Shown here piece by piece: positions 22,128 through 33,659 of a DNA stretch of 64,000 bases. The notes under the pieces are model-generated. The model ran no database searches. It was not told the DNA's origin and saw only the letters and a list, made by a program, of their open reading frames with translations. The first letter of the stretch is position 1. Each line of letters opens with the position of its first letter. A program made the position numbers and the translations under genes. The DNA is from Procambarus clarkii (lineage: Eukaryota > Arthropoda > Malacostraca > Decapoda > Cambaridae). Location of the stretch: contig NC_091209.1 in the NCBI RefSeq assembly GCF_040958095.1, positions 10,306,731 to 10,370,730 of the forward strand, given 5' to 3'.

Positions 22128-22454
22128 AGATGTACAGATGTACATTATAAAGATGTACAAATGCATGTTCAACCATTTGCATTATTAAAAGTACATTAAC
22201 CCTTGCACTGCTGATCACTTTGCCCAAAGAGGCAAATCGCAAAATATGATAATCACTTCTTGTGAAGATTGATTTCTTTTCAAGGTTATCCACGAGCACA
22301 GCGAGTACTGCATATTTAACCTTCACATTAAACAATGCAGTAATCCCATGTCTATTATCTTGCCCAGTAATGTTTCATAAAACAATCACATTTCCAAACT
22401 GACACCCAAATATTCTGTATGTAAACTTTTGCAAGTATCCATTACTTCGTGTTC

Positions 22455-22720
22455 TATTTTGTGTTGATATTCTTACCAACTTAATAATATCCCCTTTGTT
22501 ATAAGCTTTGGTCTACGAGCACACTTCAATCACATAACCACTTATTAGTCGTCTTTCTAGGTAATGTAAATTAAGTTTTCTTAATCTCTCTTCATAAGAG
22601 ATGTTTCCAATTCCTCGAATAACCCGTCACTTCTCTGAATGTACACATATCCACTACAGCACTGTTACCAAACCTGAACTGCATAATCTAAATGGTCTAA
22701 AAAGGGGGCAAAATAAAGCT
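22455..22720 (-). mobile_element. LINE fragment, reverse transcriptase C-terminal region
   Basis: On the - strand the piece corresponds to a stretch in which LINE frames read roughly '..ERL-KLNLHYLE-RRLISG..', with the block cttcataagagatg near 22590. Highly decayed. It is antisense to the neighbouring + strand LINE at 23040-23640. Confidence 0.5.
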
Positions 22721-23039
22721 AAGGATAACATTAGAATCTCATTGCTAATACAGTACTTCTAGATATAAAACAGTATCCTATTTATCTTATTGTGTACATA
22801 TACAGTATAATGTACATTGATTTCTAGGCTTAAGATCTTACTTATGACTCCCAGATAATTTTTGCATTTAGATTTGGCAATTTCAAAATTGTATAATTGA
22901 TATCTGGTAACTATAATAATTTCCCAAGCTCAAAGCTCTACATGCCACCAGTTCACATGAGCTACTAAATATCTTATCTCCTAATGGCACTAAGGCATCC
23001 ATAAACTTCAATGCACAATGAAACCCTGGACACCAATGT
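22721..23039. other. Intronic DNA, mostly unassigned
   Basis: AT-rich DNA in the third intron of the - strand gene. It may be further decayed LINE sequence, but no clear match was found. Confidence 0.4.
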
Positions 23040-23640
23040 TTTTGGTTAACATCTGTGGGAGAAATTACCGACTTGGAGAACATGCAAAGATCTTTTACTT
23101 CCTGAATCAACATAATAAAATATCCAAGTTATTGGGGCCACTTAAAATTTTTAAATCTGTATTCTCTAAACTGAAGGCAAGAGATACATAATAATTTACA
23201 CTTGGAAAATATTAAAAGGAACTAGTTCCAAATCTGAACAAGGGAATAACTCATCTTTGAGACCAGTAGGCATTAGCAGGTAGTGCAAAATAGTCCCATG
23301 GAAAAGCAGAGATTCAGTAGGTACATTAAGAGATAATTCTATCAATATTAAGGTCCAAGACTTTTCAAAATATTCCCTCTAAACATAAGGGGCATAGCTA
23401 ACCGACCCCTCACTGCATTCAAAAGAGAACTTGATAAATATCTCCAAAGGATACCTGACCAAGTGGACCGTGATCCATACATCAGACTGCAAATAGCTGC
23501 ATCTAACAGTCTGGTTGATCATCCCACCATCTGTGAGGCTTGGTCAGGGACCAGGGACCATGGGTACATTAATTCCCTGAACCAACACGAGGTAGGTAAA
23601 TTGCATGTACAGCATCTATTACTGTGTAATTTTACAGAAC
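23040..23640 (+). mobile_element. LINE 3' half fragment, family 2
   Basis: The + strand reads LENILKGTSSKSEQGNN (about 23215) and, after frameshifts, a D-S-VGTLRDNSINIKVQDFS segment (23310-23370). Then come the LTDPSLHSKENLI-type segment (about 23405-23440) and the tail 'aatagctgcatctaacagtc'. The same order occurs at 60085-60610 and 27880-28240. Dead copy. Confidence 0.75.
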
Positions 23641-23669
23641 AACGACAAAACTAAAATAATTACCCAAGT

Positions 23670-24760
23670 AAAATTACGTAAATGTAGATATGGGATGAGA
23701 GTTATGCGCGCATTGTCACTTCTTCCCAGTATTCTTTGTCAAACGACGCTCTGAAACTACCTACGGTTTTGGCCTCTGCCACCTTCTCACCTCCCTAATG
23801 TTTTTTCTGGCAGCTTTGTTTCCTTAGTTTGAATAAATGTTCTCTTATTCTTAAGTTGCAGTTTTCAAAAAGTCTTCTTGTCAATTTTGTTGATACAGTA
23901 CCTGTTACTATTTTGTACTTAGAAGAAAGAGGTGATCTGATCACTATCTTCTAACTTTGGTATATTTTACACCTCTAACCTTTAATAGCTTTCATTTTTC
24001 AGTTCCTGGAGCCGCTTATTTGCATGTCTTTGAACCTTTTCCAGTTTACTGATGTGCTGCTTGAGATATGGGCAGCAAACAGCTAGTGCACATTCCAACT
24101 TTGGCCTTGTAAAGTGAGTGTACAATTTCTTATGTCATTCTCAGGTGACAATTTTCTATCCAGAACCACCCCTAGATCTCTACCAGAATTCTTTAATACC
24201 TTTTCACATAATTTGTTGGCTGTGTGTGGTCTATTTTCCCCTATTTCCCATTCCATAATGTGGCATCAATTCACATTAAATGTCATTTGCTCAGTGAGCT
24301 CCATACACTTTTGTCCAGGTTTACTTGAAGAGCAAAACATGTTCATATAATTATGTATTCCCTCTGAAGGCTTATTTATGTAGACAATGAACATTACTGG
24401 TGTTAGAACTGAACCCTCTGGTGCCCCACTACTAGTAGTAGTATTTCTCCAGTATGATGCACTGCCTCTGATTACTCTGTCAAAAGCATTTTTTTTTTAG
24501 GTCCAAATAAATGCAGTCACCCCAGCTATCTCCTGCAAAATCTGTGCCTACAACACACAAACCAAGCAGGTGTTACACAGGATCTTCCCAATCGAAAACC
24601 ATACCGTCTGTTATTATATAATTTCTACCCATTGGGTTTATTTTTTCTAATGTTTTGACTACTATGCTTATCAACAATACAGGTCTATAAGAGGGTCTTC
24701 CCTGATACTCTTTTTCTAGAATGAAATTATGTTTGCCTTTTTCCACATACACAATGATGA
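23670..24760 (-). mobile_element. LINE fragment, family 1
   Basis: Parallel to 16870-18085 in content and orientation. The 3' end is at about 23690-23720 (tgagagttatgc, cttcttcccag). The reverse transcriptase C-terminal region with the counterpart of 'FLHxxxSLST*' is at 24380-24440, and a remnant of the NIVPIFKK region is at about 24720. Many frame breaks. Confidence 0.8.
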
Positions 24761-25393
24761 CTGAAAAATCATCTGAAGTGGAGTGCTGTCCTCAGGTGCA
24801 TTTAGTGTTTCACACATTTCATTTTCAAAATTTTCTACAAATATTACAGCAGACAACAAAGCATTTACACTTTAAATTGAAACTTGGAGGATAATTTTAT
24901 CAATATCAAGGAATTCTCTTAAGAGAACCCTAAATGTGTTAATAAAAGATGTTAATAAATACCTCCCATTAGCACCTGATGAACCAGACAACAGTGCCAG
25001 CATTGAAGTGTCAGCTACAAGCACCAATAGTCTGACTTATCAGACATAACTAAGAGGTTTAGTCACAAAACAGAATGGGGGCACTAATCCTCAATAATCA
25101 CATGGTACCATAGGCAGCTAGGGATGTTGGAGAGGAGACAGACAACAGTGCTTGCATGAAGGTTCCCCATTCATCCCCAAAACTCAATCTGAACAAAGAT
25201 TCTTCGGGGAATAGTCATGCCCTGTGCAATAATCTAAATAACATATTGTACAGGTGAAAATCCTGTCACAAATACACCCCCACAGCTAAAGTTAGGGTGT
25301 TCCGTGAAGTATCAGGCAGTGACCGCAGGTTCTGCATGTCACAATATATATACAAATGCTCAGCTATAACAATACATATTTCTGCAAACTTAC
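24761..25393. other. Intronic DNA, LINE-like in part
   Basis: 24900-25030 contains '+ strand' pieces like a LINE family 2 tail (cctcccattagcacctgatg, aacagtctgac equivalents), too decayed to assign with confidence. The rest has no match. Confidence 0.35.
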
Positions 25394-25485
25394 AGGTGAG
25401 CACTTGAGGAGGTAGGAGTGGACACTGCACTGATTGATGCTGATGACCGAACTAAAGGAGGTGGCCGTACTGTACTTTGAGATGC
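25394..25485 (-). CDS. Unidentified gene, third exon in window
   Basis: Acceptor tcactcaacag before 25485, donor CACCT|GTAAGT at 25394/25393, 92 bases. It encodes ASQSTVRPPPLVRSSASISA followed by VSTPTSSSAH and two bases of a Leu codon. Low-complexity Ser/Thr/Pro linker. It is called from splice sites and frame continuity with both neighbours rather than from similarity. Confidence 0.8.
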
Positions 25486-25769
25486 CTGTTGAGTGAATAA
25501 AACATTAAAAGTTGTACACGAGAGATTAGTTTATTATCTGAAGAATGCTTTTCAGTACAGTATTCAACTACATATCTTTATCAAAATTAGTTAAAACCGA
25601 ATCAAATAGGTAAGCCCAATACTGGTTTACCTGTACAATACAGTGTACAATAGTGTACATATTTCCATGACTACATTTTACCTCCCCCTTCCCTCCTACA
25701 CAATAGTGCAAAAAGCAAAGATGTGATCCAAGACCAGAACTAAGAGGTAGGAGTTATATTTAATTTCTG

Positions 25770-26560
25770 TTAAGAAATTAAACATAATATTAATGGAAGA
25801 AAAGGATACAAACTTCAGTACTGTGTCATCCTGTGCAGATGACACTAGCATTTTTATGAGGAGAAATTATAGAGGACACGGCAAACTTTCAAACTAAGTC
25901 ACAGAAAACATTGTCTTTAAGACAAGTTCTAGCTCCGGCGCTATGGGGGGAAAAAAATTGGAAACAAAGTCAAATCACACAATAGAAAGAAAAAAGTAAT
26001 ATAAATGATTTGGGAGTAATATTGGAAAATTTTACATTTAAGAACACAATACTATAGCTGCCACAACAAGAAAAAGGGACAGGCTGGATAACAAGAACCT
26101 TTCAAACAAGAGATGCCAGACCAATGTTGGCAGTTTTTAATACACCAGTGCTCCCTAGGGTTGAATATTGTTCCACATTAACAGCCCCATTCAAAGTTGG
26201 AAAAGTTGCTGGCCTGGAAAAAGTGCGGAGATCTTTTACTGCCTAAATTAATAAAAATAAAACATCTAAATTACTGTGACCCTGTATAATTTTTATATCT
26301 GTATCCCATAGAAAACAGGCAAGAGAGAAACAATAATTTACACTTTCAAAATATATGAGGGATAGGTTCCAAATCTGCTGGCACGAATAACTACTACTCA
26401 CAAGAAGAGGCAGCATGGTGCACACATTTTGGGAAAGAGTGAATAAGTCCTGTTGGAAATTAAATATGCAATGTGATATAAAGGCCAAACCCTCAAATAC
26501 ACTAGCACTACAAACGAGCAAGAAACAAATACTCAGCAGTGAGGGAAGAGGCAAAAATAA
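25770..26560 (+). mobile_element. LINE fragment with reverse transcriptase, family 2
   Basis: + strand pieces: the H-V-M-TLAFL palm remnant at about 25830-25860 (cagatgacactagc, the decayed ADD box), NDLGVILENFTFK (26000-26045), GWITRTFQTRDARPMLAVF (26085-26140), LPRVEYCSTLTAPFKVG (26150-26200) and LEKVRRSFTA (26215-26245). Then a 3' part continues to about 26480. Stops and frameshifts throughout. This family has 'VEYCS' where family 1 has 'LEYAAVV'. Confidence 0.8.
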
Positions 26561-26564
26561 ACTT

Positions 26565-27650
26565 TGAGAAAGGGGCAGTGGAAAAATGTAACAGATCTAG
26601 GCCTTTTTTTTTATAAATTCATTAAAAGCAAGGTGCATGCAAAAGATAGAATCCAGAGAGTGAGAATGGGGAACAAATTCACACAAAATGAAAAAGTAAT
26701 GTGTGAAACACTAAATGAGCAGTTCCAAGGTATGCAGTATTTGTGCAAAGTAAGGTTCAGAGAACCAGACAATACAAATTCCAGAAAACATCATAGAGGT
26801 GTCTTGAGATGAAATGGAAAAATTACTCAAGGGGCTGGTAAGAAATAAAGCAATTAGACCAGATGGAGTTTCACATTGGGTGCTGAGAGAATGTGCAACT
26901 GAGCTGAGCATTCCACTTTCACTGATATTCTAAATATCTTCATGCACAGACAACTTATCAACATATCAACACAGATATATGGAAAAAGGCAAACATAGTT
27001 CCAATCTATAAAAATGGTAGCAGAGAAGACCCTCTAAATTATAGACCAGTATCATTAACAAGTGTGGTAGGCAAAATATTAGAAAAAAAAAGTTAAAACC
27101 AAATGGGCAGAGCACCTATAGATTAATAACATAATAACAGACAATATGGTTTTCAAACAGGAAGATCCTGTGTAACAATCTACTTGGATTTTATGATAGG
27201 ACCACAGAGATACTACAGGAAAGATGGTTGGGTTGACTGTGTTTATTGGGACCTGAAAAAATGCTTTTGACAGTCCCACACAAGAGGTTGTTTTGGAAAC
27301 GAATATGCTGGAGGGGTGACTGGGAGAGTGCTGATATAGATGAAAAATTTTAAGACAAAGACAAGGGTGGTAATTAGAGGCAATGTATCTGACTAGAGGA
27401 GTGTTACTAGCAGAGTACCACAGGGTTCATTCTCGTGCCAGTAATGCTCATCGTCTACATAAATGATTTACTAAAAGGAATACAGAATTACATGAACATG
27501 TTTGCTGATGATGCTAAACTACTAGGGATGATAGGAAACCTAGACAATTGTCATGCTCTGCAAACTGACCTAGATAAAATAAGTTGTTGGAGTACCACAT
27601 GGCAAATGGAATTCAATGTGAATAAATGCCATGTTATGGAATGTCGAATA
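26565..27650 (+). mobile_element. LINE fragment with reverse transcriptase core, family 1
   Basis: In order on the + strand: a segment upstream of reverse transcriptase (26590-26800), A-RPDGVSHWVLRECATELS (26850-26905), PLNYRPVSL-like text (27030-27060) and QYGF-like text (27140-27160). Then come GWVDCVYWDLKK (27225-27260), VTSRVPQGS (27400-27425), VYINDLLKGI (27450-27480) and the catalytic box MFADDAKLLG (27497-27526), ending with WQMEFNVNKCHVMEC (27599-27645). The last part is one open frame of 115 aa; the rest has frameshifts. Best preserved reverse transcriptase in the window. Confidence 0.9.
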
Positions 27651-28245
27651 GAAGAAAACATACCCCACAACCTACAAATTATGTGGAAAGGACTAAGAAC
27701 TAACAAAAAAACTGGAAAAGGTGTAAAGGCATGCTATAAAATGGTTTTCAGAACTGAAAAACATATTATGAAGAGAGGCTAGAGGCATTATATATGACAA
27801 AACTAAGACGGGAGCAAAAAGGAGATATGAACATCCTGCCATGCTTACTGGTCTCTCAGAAATAATATTACAGGAGACCAGTAGGCAGGACAGGATGTGC
27901 AAAATACCCCTGTTGAAAAAGCAGAGGTGCAATAGATACGCTGTGGGAAAACTATCAACATCAAGGGCCCAAGACTTTCAACACTCTCCCACTAAACATA
28001 AGGACCACAACTGGCCGACCTCTCACAGTGTTCAAGAGAGAACTCGACAAACGCCTCCAAAGAATACCTGATCTGTGATTCATTCAGGCTGTGATTCATA
28101 CATCAGGCTGTGATTCATACATCAGGCTGTGAGCAGCTGCATCCAACAGCCGTCTGATTGACCAGATGACCAACCAGGAGGCCTGGTCAGAGACCGAACT
28201 GCAGCACCATTGATTCCCGGAAGCTACACAAGGTAGACAAGGTAG
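27651..28245 (+). mobile_element. LINE 3' end, family 2, fused after the family 1 fragment
   Basis: After about 27770 the sequence switches to a family 2 C-terminus: agcagaggtgcaatagatac, 'FNTLPL'-like text (27985-28000), LTDLSQCSRENST-like text (28010-28050) and a tail with two 'cattcaggctgtgattcat' type repeats (28080-28135). The switch may be recombination between copies or adjacent insertions. Confidence 0.65.
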
Positions 28246-28530
28246 GTTGACCATTTACAAAATAATAAAAAAATTGACCAAATTGACAAAAAGGAATTCC
28301 TGAAACTGCCAATCTCAAGAAGAAGAGGTCATAGATTCAAGCTAAGGAAACAAGTGCCAAAATAATATTAGAAAGTTTTCTTTTGAAGAGTGATTGACTG
28401 ATAAAACAAGTGAGAGAGTGGTGGAGATAAAAACCGCCAGTGGTTTCAAAGCGTTAAATGACAAGAGTACTGGGAAGATGGGACACCACGTGTATAGCTC
28501 TCATCCTATAACTACAGTACACACAATCCA
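28246..28530 (+). mobile_element. LINE 3' end fragment, family 1
   Basis: Reads KIDQIDKKEFLKLPISRRRG-like text, then KLRKQVPK, VVEIKTASGFKALNDKSTGK and MGHHVYSSHPITT. It ends in tcctataactacagtac. The same ending occurs at 46500-46950 and, inverted, at 16870-16950. Confidence 0.8.
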
Positions 28531-29120
28531 ATTAATCGTCCCATCACAAAAATTCAACAAATTGGCATCATCACTTGCACCACTTATCTAACATGACTGA
28601 CAATTGTCAGTTTTACCGAGCAGTCATCTCAAACAATGTAACCTACCCACAATTAAAAACTGAGTCATGATACCCATGATGATTAATTAGCCTAATAAAT
28701 CAACATTTTGATTACGATTAAGAAAATACTATTGGCCTGAACACTTCAATTATTTTTGGCTAAGGGAGAGGCATTTTTATTATTTATGCTTTTTAAGCTT
28801 CTAATATTACACACAACAATCACCATTGTACATTGTACTATAACAAGTTGTGTGTGATGAGGGAACTATGATCACTCAACAATGATATTCAGTAGAAAAC
28901 TATACAAAAGTATATGATTTGGTTGGACTTTGTGCATGCCATTTCAATAACAAAGTAATTTGCATGTATGGCATGACTTGGTCTAATATCAGGACTCAAA
29001 TAATACACTGTTAGGCAAAGAATGTAAATTATAATACTGCAGAAATTAGTAGAAAGTGCAAGGAATTCACAAGAAGAATCTGTTGACAAGGTAAGCTGCA
29101 AGACAATAAGTGTAAAATTA
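28531..29120. other. Intronic DNA, nothing recognised
   Basis: AT-rich part of the 13.7-kb intron; no frame or repeat partner. Confidence 0.5.
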
Positions 29121-29124
29121 AATG

Positions 29125-29330
29125 AACAAATCCACAAGGGCCGTGACGAGGATTCGAACCTACGTCCGAGAGCATCCCAGACGCTGCCTTAATCGACTGA
29201 GCTACGACATGGAAAAGAAATACAACCAGAAGTTCTACTGAACTTGAATCCTGCAGCCTCCCCGAGACACAAACCAGGGTTTTACACAAATTCCCCCTTG
29301 CACTCGAGCTATGTCACTAGGCTGTTCTAC
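29125..29330 (-). mobile_element. tRNA-derived SINE, family E
   Basis: On the - strand the head has an A box (gtcgtagctcagtcgattaa at 29185-29205) and a B box (taggttcgaatcctcgtc at 29147-29164). The anticodon stem region (gcagcgtctgggatgctctc) lies between. The resemblance to a real tRNA is good, but the sequence continues into a body with no tRNA acceptor-stem match, so a SINE is more likely than a tRNA gene. Confidence 0.6.
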
Positions 29331-29363
29331 CTCTTCGCCCTTACTTCATTACACACAGAAATT

Positions 29364-29391
29364 ACAATAGCGTGATGCATCACGCTATTGT
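29364..29391. repeat. Perfect 28-bp palindrome
   Basis: acaatagcgtgatg followed by its exact reverse complement, with no spacer. Flanks (acacagaaatt on the left, gatttttgtgt on the right) extend the inverted repeat imperfectly to about 50 bp. It shares the 'caata-cgtg' motif with the fold-back elements at 53050 and 54985. Confidence 0.9.
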
Positions 29392-29399
29392 GATTTTTG

Positions 29400-29944
29400 T
29401 GTAGTAAGATTAAAATATAAGATATTGAAGGCAAACAAGTTTAAGTAGAAAATTGTGTAACATGTTAGCAACAAAATTTGTTACTCAGAAATTGTGAAGT
29501 TGGTTTGGAAAAAGAGGAAATAAGCAAATATCAATATTAAGGAGGTTCATATGAAAATGTTAACTAAGCCTAGTAAAGAAATTGGAAGAAAATACAGTAT
29601 TTTGGAAGTCCGATAGATGGAAGTCATGACGGGACTAATTGTGAACAATTGCTTTTGCTGGAGGTGGTTCTAGTAGAGTAGTAATCAAAAGATCTTAACT
29701 ATTGCTCTATAATACTAGAACCAACTAAACTAACCATACAAGAATACCACATTACAGCCTTAGAGAATGTTGCCGACAATCAGAATATCAGCTACCACAG
29801 CAAACAGGAACAGTATTGTTATCATGGATACAATCATACAACAACAAGATGGGATGCACAGGGATGGGATGCACAGGCCTATGCTACATCAACTTAATTG
29901 GAGATGGAAATGAGATAAATTTTGTGCCAAAGCTACAATGATAC
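29400..29944. other. Intronic DNA, nothing recognised
   Basis: AT-rich with a duplicated 'gatgggatgcacag' near 29850. No gene or known repeat. Confidence 0.5.
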
Positions 29945-30025
29945 AGTACTAAAGAATAGAACCAGTAAAGAGCAGAGGTGCCATAGGCACAATCAGAGAA
30001 CACTGTATAAACATCAGAGGTCCGT

Positions 30026-30513
30026 GTATACACATTAGGACGAGCATACACATTAGATTGCAGTGTACAAATTGGTGCTCGTTTACGAGTAACTTTAAGC
30101 TTTCCTGTGGGGAGGCGCGCCAGGCTTTTGTACATTATATTCATATACACCTGTAGGGAATTTAATTGCGAGCACAATGATACCAAAACGAGCAACATAG
30201 CACGAGAATTAAGGTGATAAAACTGAAACGAGTATACACATTTTACTGAATTTGTGCGCTCATGGGTAACTTTTCCGACTTTAGGCTTTGCTGTGGGGAG
30301 TCTCGCCAGGCTTTTGGACATTATATGCATATACATCTGCAGGGAATTAAATTGCGAATACAATGATACCAAAACGAACGACGTAGCACGAGAATTAAGG
30401 TGAGAAAACTGAAACGAGTACGTATACACATTTAGGTGTCGCCGCATGCTCGCCCGCACCATTGGCCCCATGACGTCAAAGTCTGCGGCGTTCTCATGGG
30501 GCATGCGATAGTG
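30026..30513 (+). mobile_element. TTAA-flanked element fragment with two ~186-bp internal repeats
   Basis: The right end is GTG at 30511-30513 followed by TTAA at 30514-30517, as in the copies at 1-189 and 5818-6854. Two internal units have gaatttaattgcg at about 30158 and gaattaaattgcg at about 30344. Each unit has a following 'acaatgataccaaaacga' and 'cgagaattaaggtga'. The left end is missing; a short LINE piece (29945-30025) abuts it. An open frame on the - strand (206 aa, 29884-30504) is generated by the repeats and is not called a gene. Confidence 0.7.
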
Positions 30514-30597
30514 TTAATATCGGCAGATTGAGGCAGAAGTTCTATTGAATGACATGGAATGGGTACTGCACATGCAATACAGGCAGACCTTACTTAA

Positions 30598-32163
30598 CCC
30601 TCAAACCGCTCGGGGCCCAAATGGAATTCACACCCACAGGCGCAACAAAAAAAAAAATCCAAAAAATTCTTTCGTCTTATAGAAGTGTTCATTTTTGTTC
30701 CCTGATCACGGAAAATATAAAAAAATCGTAGGTGGCATATTTTAGCCGCAATAGGGAAGGGAAGTGTGGCAAAAAAGGGGCGTTGGCAGACCCTTTGCCA
30801 GACGAGGTCTACTCCGTCCGAGCTGTCAGACGGCAGTTGCCACAAATATATTATTACCTAATTATTTCAATGTCATTGATTTTTTCTTAGTTTTTTTGCA
30901 GTAATATTATTCCATACAGTGAATTGTAGTATATTTATATAATAAAATGTGTGAACCATCGCTGTACTCAAAATTATGGTGTGCATATTAGTGATTCAAT
31001 TATGATGTTCATAAAACAAAACAAATAGTTTTGCTGTTGTTACACTATATACACAGGTTACATATAAGTATCTGCACGTTTTGTTCACCATAACGAACTA
31101 CTAAGTTGGTCTTGTGAGTCAAAAAGCAACGAGGAGTGACCGCCACACACCAGCAAGCCACTCCCTCCCTCAACACCACCTCACTCGCCCTCATTCTCCT
31201 CCCACAATACTGTTTTTGCATTTATTCACTATACATAGACATTATATATACGTATTTACATGTTTTGTTCACCATAACTGTACATATAAGCTTGTATGAT
31301 GAGTAAAGGCATAAAGACGTAGCTACTCACACAGTCAGCTGATCGGCGGCCGCCCTCAAGGCCAGACGCACTAATATTTCTCCTCCAACAATATTGTTTG
31401 TGGTGTTATTATGCTATATACACACATTATATATAAGTATCTACCTGTTTTATTCACCATACCTGTACAACTAAGCTGGTATGGTGCCCAAAGACCATAG
31501 TGGCCATCAGTAAACAACATGACAAGTCGTGCAGACGACGCTCCTCCCTCACCAAAATGGCGGCTCCCAACCTACTCCTCTCGCTGTTATCTCACACTAT
31601 ACACACGTTATATATAAGTATCTACATTTGTGTTCACCATAGCGAACCACTAAGCTGATATGGTGGGTGCAGTCAATAAATGTTGGCCCCACACAGTCGG
31701 AAGAGGACGCCACAACCCTCCCTCCACAGCCTTACTCCTCCCTCCATGGAGCACAGTGCTAAATATCACCACAATCCTGCTATTATCAGAATCCTGGTCA
31801 GTTTTATCACAGTCAGGGGGCTTCAGTAATACGATCACTGCTAAAAAATAGTAGTATCATATATATTATGGCATTTGTAGGCGATGCTGTGGTCACAAGC
31901 TGAACAGTGGTGCTGTGAGCTCGTGCTGCGTGCGCCAGCCTTGGTGGCTTGCTCAGTACTGATGCTCTAACACCCAAGAATGTTGGCCTGGATTTTTTCT
32001 AGGTGGCATCTGGCAACTATCGGTCGTGGCTGTACTATAGCTGCCCCTATCCCAGGTGGGGCGTTTAAATTATAGCGCTAGACACGAAATCATATATATG
32101 TGATGTGCGCAGTTTCGGTTTTGTCACCGATATCATATACATATGATTTACGTGGTTTAAGGG
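30598..32163. mobile_element. 1.57-kb TTAA-flanked piggyBac-like element with four ~184-bp internal repeats
   Basis: TTAA at 30594-30597, CCCTCAAACC at the left end, GGTTTAAGGG at the right end and TTAA at 32164-32167. Four internal direct repeats carry a form of 'tatataagtatctac' (31061, 31245, 31430, 31611) followed by a 'ttcaccataacgaactacta' type block. Repeat bodies between them differ. The element has no transposase. The right subterminal part (32080-32160) holds short 'catatatatgtgatg' and 'tcatatacatatgattta' repeats. TTAA duplication and CCC...GGG ends are the piggyBac hallmark; the family name is inference. Confidence 0.7.
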
Positions 32164-32369
32164 TTAATGAATGAGATGCATTCCATAAAAAGTGTTCAAA
32201 TTTAAGATATTTGAAAATTTTCCCATTTGTCATGGTGAAAGCTGAGATACATTTTAATCCAAAATTTACTACTGTTGACTAACTTTCTAAACATGAAAAA
32301 TACACATTACAACACAGTAATAAAACATCAAATGTGTAGTGGTATGGATTTTGAACAAGAACAGAGTGG

Positions 32370-33106
32370 TAATCAACAAACCCCTCCAAAGAATGCCTGA
32401 TCAACCAGGCTGCGAGCAGCCTCGTCCAACAGCCTGGTTGACCAGACTACCAACGGGGAAGCTTGGTCGGAGACCGGGCCGCATAAGGTAAGGTAAGATT
32501 GGACCGTCTTTCAACTACAAGCAACCACAGACTTCACAAAGGCACTTGATAAATGTGACCAGGGAATGATAGTCCACAAAATGAGGTCAGTCGGAATAAA
32601 AGATGAAGTAGGGCAATGGATATTCAATTTTCTTTCAAACTGAATACAAAGAGTAAGTAAGCCAGCCAAATAAAATTGGGTTCAAGCACAATTAAAAGCT
32701 CAGGACAGTCCTCACACCCCTGCTTCTCCTCATTCTCATACAAGATATTGACAAAAATACAAATCAGAGTTTTATGTCATCTTTTGCAGATGACAAAAAT
32801 CAGCATGAAAATTACTTCTGTAGTAGACACTTTAACAACTACATGCTGATATTAAAAAAGTTTTCAATTGGGCATTGGAAAATAACATGTTTAACAGTGA
32901 TAAATTCCAGGTACAGTATAATACTTAGTTTTATTAAAAATTAAGACAAATTACAGAGTACAAAACACAATCAAATCTGCCCATAGTAGGAAACCAACAT
33001 GTAAAGTATCTGGGAACAATAATGTCTGACAACTTAATGTTTAGGGAACATAACCAAGTAAATAGTAGAACTAAGTCAGCTAAACTGGTGGCTCAGCCAC
33101 CCGCTA
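32370..33106 (+). mobile_element. LINE fragments, family 2, including reverse transcriptase
   Basis: 32370-32495 is a family 2 tail (ctgatcaaccaggctgcgag, acagcctggttgaccag). Then 32500-33106 is reverse transcriptase: TKALDKCDQGMIVHKMRSVG (palm D), DEVGQWIFNFLSN, a QILTKIQ-F-SSFADD remnant near 32770-32790, and a segment ending in NQHVKYLGTIMSDNLMFREH. It is broken by the SINE at 33107-33353 and resumes after it. Confidence 0.85.
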
Positions 33107-33353
33107 TGGGAGCCGACGGCTAAGCGGACAGCACACTGGACTTGTGATCCTGTGGTCCTGGGTTCGATCCCAGGCGCCGGCAGGAAACAATGGGCAGAGT
33201 TTCTTTCACCCTATGCCCCTGTTACCTAGCAGTAAATAGGTACCTGGGTGTTAGTCAGCTGTCACGGGCTGCTTCCTGGGGGTGGAGGCCTGGTCGAAGA
33301 CCTCGGGCCACGGGGACATTAAAATCATCAAGATAACCTCAAGATAAACCAAG
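33107..33353 (+). mobile_element. tRNA-derived SINE, family A, inserted in a LINE
   Basis: Head (gggagccgacggctaagcgg), B box (gggttcgatccca at 33161-33173), core and tail as in 18415-18690. The LINE reads 'ctaagtcagct' just before it and 'accaagtcggctag' just after, so the SINE entered an existing LINE copy. Confidence 0.92.
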
Positions 33354-33655
33354 TCGGCTAGAAAAATAACAGGATGGATTACAAGAAGGTTCCTTCATAT
33401 CCAGGGATTCCATTGCAATGTTCTAACTATTCAAATCACTGGTGCTCTTCCACCTTGAGTATTGCTTGATACTTTCCCTTTCAGAGTAGGAGAAATTAAT
33501 GAAAGAGGGAATACAGAACATATACAGCACACACACAGCCGGGCCGCTCCAAGCAACAGCCTGGTGGACCAAGCTCTCGCAAGTCAAGCCTGGCCTTGGG
33601 CCGGGCTTGGGGAGTAGAAGAACTCCCAGAACCCCATCAAACAGGTATCAAGCAT
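33354..33655 (+). mobile_element. LINE fragment, family 2, continuation after the SINE
   Basis: Continues with a 'KITGWITRRFLHIQGF'-type segment (33360-33420) and the 'FHLEYCL' region (33450-33475), which corresponds to LPRVEYCS of 26150. It then jumps at about 33535 to the 3' tail seen at 1840-1955. Confidence 0.8.
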
Positions 33656-33659
33656 GCAT

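Noticed and set aside
22200..22320. Left end of a further TTAA element (CCCTTGCACTG after TTAA at 22196-22199)
   Set aside because: The terminus looks right but no matching right end was found in the following sequence, so it is not listed as a feature.
29145..29212. Functional tRNA gene on the - strand
   Set aside because: Boxes and anticodon region are good, but I could not pair the acceptor stem ends, and the sequence runs on as a SINE body. Kept as SINE with moderate confidence.
29884..30504. 206-aa open frame on the - strand
   Set aside because: It spans a LINE scrap and the two ~186-bp repeats of a TTAA element and shows two repeated copies of the same text. This is a repeat artefact rather than a gene.
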